A model generated the notes under the pieces. The model saw only the letters and a list, made by a program, of their open reading frames with translations, ran no database searches and had not been told where the DNA came from. From an uncultured Clostridia bacterium (lineage in GTDB: Bacteria; Bacillota; Clostridia; TANB77; CAG-508), in the NCBI GenBank assembly GCA_944386315.1, contig CALXAS010000009.1, positions 1-16,558 on the forward strand: a stretch of 16,558 bases of DNA. Reading direction: 5' to 3'. Positions 11,465-16,558 of the stretch are shown here, piece by piece (within the stretch, counting starts at the first letter, position 1; every line of letters starts with the position of its first letter). A program made the position numbers and the translations under genes.

Positions 11465-12409
11465 ATGTTAAAAATGTATCATACAGATATGCAAACAAAT
11501 ATAACAGAAGAAACAACAAAATATGAAAAAGGAAATTGGATTAACATGGTTGCCCCGACAGAGGAAGAAATACAAGAAGTATGTACGAATATTGGTATAC
11601 AAGATAATTTTATTCGTTATGCTTTAGATTTTGAAGAAAAAGCTAGAATTGATATGGAAGAAGATGACCAAACTGTTTTATTCATTATAGATGTTCCTAT
11701 TATTGAATTAGAAAAATCCAATGAAGAATATTCTACCATGCCCTTAGGAATTATTATGGTAAGAGATGATTATTTTATTACGGTTTCTATTAAGAAAAAT
11801 AGAATTATTGAAACATTGGAAAAAAAGAAAGATATTATTACCTATAAAAAAAGTAGATTGCTATTACAAATTTTTTATCAAAATGCTTCAGAATTTTTAC
11901 ATTATTTAAAAAGAATTAATAAGGAAACAGAAATTGCCGAAAATGTATTAAAAAATTCTTTAAAAAACAGAGAATTACTAAAAATGCTTAGCCTAGAAAA
12001 AAGTTTAGTTTATTTTACGACATCTCTAAAATCCAATGAAGTAGTTATGGAAAAAACATTAAGGGGAAAAATGATAAAATTATATGAAGAAGATGAAGAT
12101 ATTTTAGAAGATGCCATTATTGAAAATAAACAAGCAATTGAAATGGCAAAAATATATAGCGATATTTTAAATGGAACAATGGATGCTTATGCTTCTATTA
12201 TTTCTAACAATTTAAATGGTGTTATGAAATTTTTAACATCCATTACCATTATTTTAGCAATTCCAACCATGATAGCCAGCTATTGGGGAATGAATGTGCC
12301 AGTTCCTTTGCAAAATCATCCACTTGGTTTTGTTATTGTAGTTGCATTCTCTATACTTTTAGGTGTCATTGCTATGTGGTGGCTTAAAAAAAAGAATATG
12401 ATGGACTAA
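11465..12409 (+). CDS. corA: CorA-family divalent metal ion transporter
   Basis: A 314-residue protein from the ATG at 11465 (GAGGGG eight bases upstream; a GTG nine bases earlier lies within that site). Residues about 1-250 form the cytoplasmic funnel with long helices (FYQNASEFLHYLKRINKETEIAENVLKNS..., AIIENKQAIEMAKIYSDILNGTMDAYASIISNNLNG). Two transmembrane helices follow at about 253-272 and 288-306. The CorA signature YWGMN is at 273-277 at the end of the first helix, followed by VPVPLQNHPLGF as the outer loop, then WWLKKKNMM at the basic C-terminus. CorA forms a pentameric channel for Mg2+, sometimes Co2+ or Ni2+, and is gated by cytoplasmic Mg2+. The long inserted loop of some family members is missing. 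Call certain; ion specificity is not readable. Confidence 0.95.
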   Translation: MLKMYHTDMQTNITEETTKYEKGNWINMVAPTEEEIQEVCTNIGIQDNFIRYALDFEEKARIDMEEDDQTVLFIIDVPIIELEKSNEEYSTMPLGIIMVRDDYFITVSIKKNRIIETLEKKKDIITYKKSRLLLQIFYQNASEFLHYLKRINKETEIAENVLKNSLKNRELLKMLSLEKSLVYFTTSLKSNEVVMEKTLRGKMIKLYEEDEDILEDAIIENKQAIEMAKIYSDILNGTMDAYASIISNNLNGVMKFLTSITIILAIPTMIASYWGMNVPVPLQNHPLGFVIVVAFSILLGVIAMWWLKKKNMMD

Positions 12410-12418
12410 ATTTATTAT

Positions 12419-12448
12419 TTGCATAAATCCTAAAAAAATGCATAAAAT
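12419..12448 (+). promoter_or_regulatory. Possible promoter of the DUF378 gene
   Basis: -35 TTGCAT (12419-12424), 18-base spacer, -10 TAAAAT (12443-12448), in the 78-base gap after corA. No terminator separates the genes, so the DUF378 gene may be read both with corA and from this weaker promoter. Confidence 0.4.
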
Positions 12449-12487
12449 AACTTTAAAACAAAATAAAAAGAAAGGATGTTATGCAAA

Positions 12488-12682
12488 ATGAAAATTATAG
12501 ATAAGATAGCATTAGTGCTAATTATTATTGGTGCTATCAATTGGGGACTAATTGGAATATTTAATTTTAACTTAGTTTCTACACTTTTCGGGGATATGTC
12601 TATTATTAGTAGAATTGTTTATATATTAGTAGGTATTTCTGGAATATGGGGTATAAGATTATTATTCAATGATAAAGATTAA
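12488..12682 (+). CDS. DUF378 family small membrane protein (YuzA-like)
   Basis: A 64-residue protein from the ATG at 12488. An earlier in-frame ATG at 12476 sits inside the AAAGGATG ribosome binding site. The sequence MKIIDKIALVLIIIGAINWGLIGIFNFNLVSTLFG, then SIISRIVYILVGISGIWGI, is the DUF378 pattern. It has two transmembrane helices, the GAINWGLIGIF signature in the first, and a VGISGIWGI end in the second. Function of the family is unknown; the protein is in the cytoplasmic membrane. It lies 78 bases after corA and before a strong terminator, so a link with metal transport is possible but only by position. Confidence 0.9.
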   Translation: MKIIDKIALVLIIIGAINWGLIGIFNFNLVSTLFGDMSIISRIVYILVGISGIWGIRLLFNDKD

Positions 12683-12684
12683 AA

Positions 12685-12717
12685 AGAAAAAGTCTAGCGA
12701 TGCTAGGCTTTTTCTAC
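12685..12717 (+). terminator. Intrinsic terminator after the corA-DUF378 unit
   Basis: AGAAAAAGTCTAGC (12685-12698) pairs along 14 bp (one G-T) with GCTAGGCTTTTTCT (12702-12715) around a 3-base loop. The T-run is part of the 3' arm, and the matching A-run in the 5' arm lets it act on either strand. It ends just before the next promoter. Confidence 0.85.
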
Positions 12718-12746
12718 TTGAAAAAAACAAATAAATTGTGTATAAT
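12718..12746 (+). promoter_or_regulatory. Promoter of the ABC-F/GNAT/tex unit
   Basis: -35 TTGAAA (12718-12723), 17-base spacer, perfect -10 TATAAT (12741-12746). Expected start near 12753, about 30 bases before the TTG start codon. Confidence 0.75.
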
Positions 12747-12782
12747 AAAGCCCAATGATAAAAATACGAGGAGGTAAGAACA

Positions 12783-14363
12783 TTGTTAAATGCAATAGGT
12801 GTAACCGTACGTTTTGGAAAAAGAACCTTATTTGAAGATGTCAATATAAAATTTAATAAAGGATGTTGTTATGGTATTATTGGAGCAAATGGAGCAGGAA
12901 AATCCACATTCTTAAAAGTTTTGTCAGGGGAACTAGAGCCTAGCAAAGGGGAAGTAACTATGGATAAAGGAGAAAGATTATCCGTATTAAAGCAAGACCA
13001 CTTTGCCTTTGAAGAATACACCGTAATGGATACCGTTATTATGGGAAATCAAGAATTATATCAAATTATGAAAGAAAAAGAAGCCATTTATAGTAAACCA
13101 GACTTTTCAGAAGAAGATGGTATGAAAGCAGCAAAATTAGAAGAAAGATTTGCAGAGTTAGATGGTTGGAATGCAGAAACAGATGCTGCACAATTACTAA
13201 ATGAACTAGGAATAGATACCCAAAATCATACAAAATTAATGAGCGAACTAGAGGCAAAGGATAAAGTAAAAGTATTGCTTGCGCAGGCTTTGTTTGGAAA
13301 TCCAGATATCCTTTTATTAGACGAGCCAACCAACGATTTAGACTTAAAAACCATTAATTGGTTAGAAGAATTTTTAATTAATTTTGAAAATACTGTAATT
13401 GTAGTATCCCATGATAGATACTTTTTAAATAAAGTTTGTACCAACATTGCAGATGTAGACTTTGGTCAAATTAAAGTATATCCAGGAAATTACGATTTCT
13501 GGTATGAATCTAGCCAATTAGTGCAAAAGCAAATGAAAGAAGCTAATAAAAAGAAAGAAGAAAAAATTAAAGAATTACAAGCTTTTATTGCTAGATTTAG
13601 TGCCAATGCTTCTAAATCTAAACAAGCAACTTCTAGAAAGAAATCTTTAGAGAAAATTGAGTTAGAAGATATTAAACCATCTAATAGAAGATATCCTTAC
13701 ATAGATTTTAAACCAGATAGAGAACCAGGAAAAGAAATCTTAAAAGTAAAAAATATTTCGAAAACAATAGGAGAAGAGAAAATATTAGATAATGTATCCT
13801 TCGTTGTAAAACCAGGAGATAAAATTGCTATTTTAGCAGATAACGAAAATGCAAAAACTGTTTTATTCCAAATATTAGCAGGAGAAATGGAGGCAGATGA
13901 GGGAGAAGTAGAATGGGGAACCACCATTACCTCTACCTATTTCCCAAAAGATAATAATTATCTATTTACAGACGATATGTCTATTACAGATTGGTTAAGA
14001 CAATATTCCAAAGACCCAGATGAAACCTACGTAAGAAGCTTTTTAGGAAGAATGTTATTCTCTGGAGAAGAAGCACTAAAAAATATAAAGGTGCTATCCG
14101 GAGGAGAAAAAGTAAGATGTGTTTTATCCAAAATGATGCTATCTGGTGCTAATTTCTTAATTATGGACGAGCCAACTAACCACTTGGATATGGAGAGTAT
14201 TACAGCACTAAATGAGGCAATGACAAAATTTAAAGGAAACATTGTATTTACTTCTCATGACCATCAATTAATGCAAACCGTAGCAAACCGTATTATTGAC
14301 ATTCGTTTGGATAAAATAGTGGATAAAGAAACAACCTACGATGCTTACTTAGGATTAGAGTAG
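12783..14363 (+). CDS. ykpA: ABC-F family ATPase, YkpA/YbiT type
   Basis: A 526-residue soluble protein with two ABC domains and no membrane part. Domain 1: Walker A GANGAGKST (34-42), Walker B ILLLDEPTND, switch His in VVSHDRYFLNK (about 210). Its signature is degenerate (SELEAKDKVKVLL). A charged linker of about 245-305 (QKQMKEANKKKEEKIKELQ... KSKQATSRKK) is the ABC-F P-site tRNA-interacting motif region. Domain 2: the P-loop is degenerate (ADNENAKT, 352-359), followed by signature LSGGEKVRC (438-446), Walker B LIMDEPTNHLD and TSHDHQ. The degenerate second P-loop is, from memory, also found in Bacillus YkpA, so it is a family trait. ABC-F proteins act on the ribosome; the YkpA/YbiT branch is housekeeping and not an antibiotic-resistance factor as far as known. 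A TTG start is chosen for its GAGGAGG site. First gene of a tight operon. Confidence 0.93.
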   Translation: MLNAIGVTVRFGKRTLFEDVNIKFNKGCCYGIIGANGAGKSTFLKVLSGELEPSKGEVTMDKGERLSVLKQDHFAFEEYTVMDTVIMGNQELYQIMKEKEAIYSKPDFSEEDGMKAAKLEERFAELDGWNAETDAAQLLNELGIDTQNHTKLMSELEAKDKVKVLLAQALFGNPDILLLDEPTNDLDLKTINWLEEFLINFENTVIVVSHDRYFLNKVCTNIADVDFGQIKVYPGNYDFWYESSQLVQKQMKEANKKKEEKIKELQAFIARFSANASKSKQATSRKKSLEKIELEDIKPSNRRYPYIDFKPDREPGKEILKVKNISKTIGEEKILDNVSFVVKPGDKIAILADNENAKTVLFQILAGEMEADEGEVEWGTTITSTYFPKDNNYLFTDDMSITDWLRQYSKDPDETYVRSFLGRMLFSGEEALKNIKVLSGGEKVRCVLSKMMLSGANFLIMDEPTNHLDMESITALNEAMTKFKGNIVFTSHDHQLMQTVANRIIDIRLDKIVDKETTYDAYLGLE

Positions 14364-14377
14364 AAGGGAGCAAAGAA

Positions 14378-14929
14378 GTGATAAAAAAACTAGAGAGCCA
14401 AAGAGCAAAAGAAATCTATTCTTTTATGGAAAAAGATTTTAAAGAAGATGAAATTCCAGAGGAAGAGGACTTTTATGCCTATGTAAAAGATGGAAGCCTT
14501 ATTCTATATGCTTATGAAGAAGAAAATAGAGAAAAAGCCTATATGGTGTGGATAAAGAAAAATAACATTGTTTTAATTACTCATTTGGCAGTAAAAGAAG
14601 AATATAGAAGCAATGGAATAGGAAGCAAAATGATAAAAGAAATGGAAGAGACTTTTCCACAGATAAAACAATGGATTGTGGAAGCAGAGACAGAAAAAGA
14701 AGCCAAAATGGAAGAAGAACGAAAGAATATACAAAGACGATTCCGTTTTTACGAAAAATTAGGATTCCAAAAACAAGAAACAATAGACTATGTACTATAT
14801 GGTGTTTCCTATTATTTATTTGTAAAATCAAAAGAAAAAATAGAACCAGAAGAGTTAGCAAAAACAATGAGAGAGTTATATGGAAATCATATTTCAGAAA
14901 ATAAAATGCAGATAAAAATAGAGGAATAA
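14378..14929 (+). CDS. GNAT-family N-acetyltransferase
   Basis: A 183-residue protein starting at a GTG (14378), with GAAGGGAG seven bases upstream and 14 bases after the ABC-F stop codon. The acetyl-CoA-binding motif A is THLAVKEEYRSNGIGSKMIKEM, with the R-x-x-G-x-G-type loop RSNGIG at 77-82. Motif B follows as RFRFYEKLGFQKQ (about 120-132). Between them a Glu/Lys-rich segment (VEAETEKEAKMEEERKN) replaces the usual short linker, and a C-terminal extension of about 45 residues follows. The substrate (an amine on a protein, tRNA or small molecule) cannot be read. It is cotranscribed with the ABC-F gene and tex, 18 bases before the latter, which may point to a translation-linked substrate, but that is inference from context. 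Confidence 0.87.
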   Translation: MIKKLESQRAKEIYSFMEKDFKEDEIPEEEDFYAYVKDGSLILYAYEEENREKAYMVWIKKNNIVLITHLAVKEEYRSNGIGSKMIKEMEETFPQIKQWIVEAETEKEAKMEEERKNIQRRFRFYEKLGFQKQETIDYVLYGVSYYLFVKSKEKIEPEELAKTMRELYGNHISENKMQIKIEE

Positions 14930-14947
14930 AAGGAAAGGGTGGATAAA

Positions 14948-16558
14948 ATGGATATTACAAAAACAATCGCAGAGGAATTAAACGTAAAGGTAAGCCAAGT
15001 AGAAGCGGCAGTTCGCCTAATAGATGAAGGCAACACTATTCCTTTTATTGCGAGATATAGAAAAGAGGCAACAGGAGGACTTTCTGATGAAGTTTTAAGA
15101 GAATTAGGAGAGCGCTTAGCCTATTTAAGAAATTTAGAAGCAAGAAAAGAAGAAGTCAAAAATGCCATAGAAAATCAGGGAAAGCTAACAGACGAAATAG
15201 TAAATTCCCTAGCACTTGCTAAAACACTAGCAGAAGTAGAAGATATTTATAGGCCATACAAGCAAAAGAAAAGAACCAGAGCAACCATTGCAAAAGAGAA
15301 AGGTTTAGAACCACTAGCTACCATTATTTATATGCAATTAGAAAAAAGACCAATAGAAGAAGTAGCCAAAGAATACATAGATGCAGAAAAAGGAATAGAA
15401 ACCGTAGAAGAGGCTTTGGCAGGCGCGAAGGATATTATAGCAGAAATCATATCAGACGAACCAAAGTATAGAAAAGAAATTAAGAGATTATGCTATAGAG
15501 AAGGAAAAATAGAAACCAAAGCCGCTAAAGAAGAAAAATCCAACTATGAAATGTATTATGACTTTTCTGAAAAACTAAATCGTATTCCTAGCCATAGAAT
15601 TTTAGCCATCAATAGAGGAGAAAAAGAAGAATTTTTAAAAGTAAAAATAGAAAAACCAGAAGAACAAATCTTAGCTTATATAGAAAAGGATATTATAAAA
15701 GATAAAAATTCCCAATTTGCAGGAATTTTAGAAGAGACCATATTGGATAGTTGGAAGAGATTAATTGAGCCATCGATAGAAAGAGAAATTCGTTCTGATT
15801 TAACAGAAAAGGCAGAAGAGCAGGCTATTAAAGTATTTGGGCAAAATGCAAAACAATTATTGCTAGGAGCACCATTAAAAGGACTTACAGTAATAGGTTT
15901 TGACCCAGCTTATCGAACAGGATGCAAAATTGCAGTTATCGACGAAACAGGAAAATTATTAGACACCACAACGATTTACCCAACAGAGCCACAAAATGAT
16001 GTAGAAGGAGCCAAAAAAACGCTAATTCCTATGATTGCCAAACATGATGTAGATATGTTCGCCATAGGAAATGGAACAGCTTCTAGAGAATCAGAAGTAT
16101 TTGTGGCAGATGTTATCAAAGAAGTAAAAGAAAAATATGGAAAAGAATTGCATTATGCCATTGTGTCAGAAGCGGGAGCATCCGTATACTCTGCTTCTAA
16201 ACTAGCAACAGAGGAATACCCAGATATTAATGTATCTTTAAGAGGGGCCATATCTATTGCAAGAAGATTGCAGGATCCATTAGCAGAATTAGTAAAAATA
16301 GAACCAAAAGCCATAGGCGTAGGACAATATCAACATGATGTAGACCAGAAAAATTTATCAGAGAGCCTAACAGGGGTAGTAGAAGATGCTGTAAACCAAG
16401 TAGGCGTAGATGTCAACACAGCCACACCATCGCTTCTTTCCTATGTAGCAGGAATTAATAAAACCATTGCCAATAATATTGTAAAATATAGAGACGAAAA
16501 TGGAAAATTAAAAGAAAGAAAAGAATTGCTAAAAGTGCCAAAACTAGGAAAAGTAGCA
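14948..16558 (+). CDS. tex: Tex transcription accessory protein (3' end beyond window)
   Basis: The first 537 codons of a protein that runs in frame to the last base; complete Tex is about 715-720 residues. The start MDITKTIAEELNVKVSQVEAAVRLIDEGNTIPFIARYRKEATGGL is the characteristic Tex N-terminus. The DxYRPYKQKKRTRATIAKEKGLEPLA segment is at about 99-124. The YqgF/RNase H-like domain starts with VIGFDPAYRTGCKIAVID (about 316) and includes AIGNGTASRESE and IVSEAGASVYSAS. The DPLAELVKIEPKAIGVGQYQHDVDQ segment leads to the helix-hairpin-helix region TPSLLSYVAGINKTIANNIVKYR (about 494 on). The C-terminal S1 RNA-binding domain lies outside the window. Tex binds nucleic acid and influences transcription and RNA turnover. 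AGGAAAGGG precedes the ATG. Third gene of the ABC-F/GNAT/tex run. Confidence 0.96.
   Translation, partial: MDITKTIAEELNVKVSQVEAAVRLIDEGNTIPFIARYRKEATGGLSDEVLRELGERLAYLRNLEARKEEVKNAIENQGKLTDEIVNSLALAKTLAEVEDIYRPYKQKKRTRATIAKEKGLEPLATIIYMQLEKRPIEEVAKEYIDAEKGIETVEEALAGAKDIIAEIISDEPKYRKEIKRLCYREGKIETKAAKEEKSNYEMYYDFSEKLNRIPSHRILAINRGEKEEFLKVKIEKPEEQILAYIEKDIIKDKNSQFAGILEETILDSWKRLIEPSIEREIRSDLTEKAEEQAIKVFGQNAKQLLLGAPLKGLTVIGFDPAYRTGCKIAVIDETGKLLDTTTIYPTEPQNDVEGAKKTLIPMIAKHDVDMFAIGNGTASRESEVFVADVIKEVKEKYGKELHYAIVSEAGASVYSASKLATEEYPDINVSLRGAISIARRLQDPLAELVKIEPKAIGVGQYQHDVDQKNLSESLTGVVEDAVNQVGVDVNTATPSLLSYVAGINKTIANNIVKYRDENGKLKERKELLKVPKLGKVA

Noticed and set aside
14133..14210. The degenerate P-loop of the second ABC domain as evidence of a broken ABC-F gene
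   Set aside because: The rest of the second domain is intact, and, as far as I recall, YkpA-type proteins share a degenerate second P-loop, so it is a family trait.

Overview
The window looks like chromosome from a very AT-rich, Gram-positive Bacillota, most likely a gut-type Clostridia. The reasons are strong AGGAGG-type ribosome binding sites, TTG and GTG starts, a DnaD/DnaI-type helicase-loader pair, a VanW/G5 wall protein, a YkpA-type ABC-F protein, tRNA genes that encode CCA, and consensus sigma-A promoters with 17-base spacers. The species cannot be named from the sequence.

Left part (1-4890, minus strand): a membrane-protein cluster that reads as a partial type IV secretion or conjugation module. 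In transcript order it holds a small membrane ORF, a VirD4-type coupling ATPase, a signal-peptide-bearing VirB2-like pilin, a VirB6/TrbL-like polytopic protein and a PrgI/VirB3-like protein. No VirB4 ATPase and no relaxase are visible. Next to it, under its own promoter, is a replication-initiation pair: a DnaD/DnaB-type protein and the N-terminus of a DnaC/DnaI-type loader that runs off the window.

Middle (4900-6650, plus strand): a DUF1858 CxxC protein, then a tRNA operon Lys(TTT)-Glu(TTC)-Thr(TGT) with a promoter and an intrinsic terminator. The tRNA-Thr gene is split directly after its anticodon by a compact 244-nt group I intron with no ORF. Its P, Q, R and S core elements can be read by eye. 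This is the standout feature of the window. A short-chain dehydrogenase of the YmfI type (candidate EF-P 5-aminopentanone reductase) follows.

Accessory-looking stretch (6650-9130): a KilA-N domain protein with a palindrome inside its promoter, a long bidirectional hairpin, a stand-alone starch-binding (CBM53-like) protein, and an XRE/S24 repressor whose two self-cleavage residues are both replaced. The repressor's promoter carries an 18-bp direct repeat with a 21-bp period.

Right part (9135-16558, plus strand): a VanW/G5 wall-associated protein; a tRNA-Lys(CTT) gene whose promoter is embedded in the hairpin behind vanW; a frameshifted minimal nucleotidyltransferase pseudogene; a CorA metal transporter; a DUF378 membrane protein; and a tight run of ABC-F ATPase, GNAT acetyltransferase and Tex (cut by the window end). 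No CRISPR array, insertion sequence or rRNA was seen, and no gene-free stretch exceeds 300 bases.
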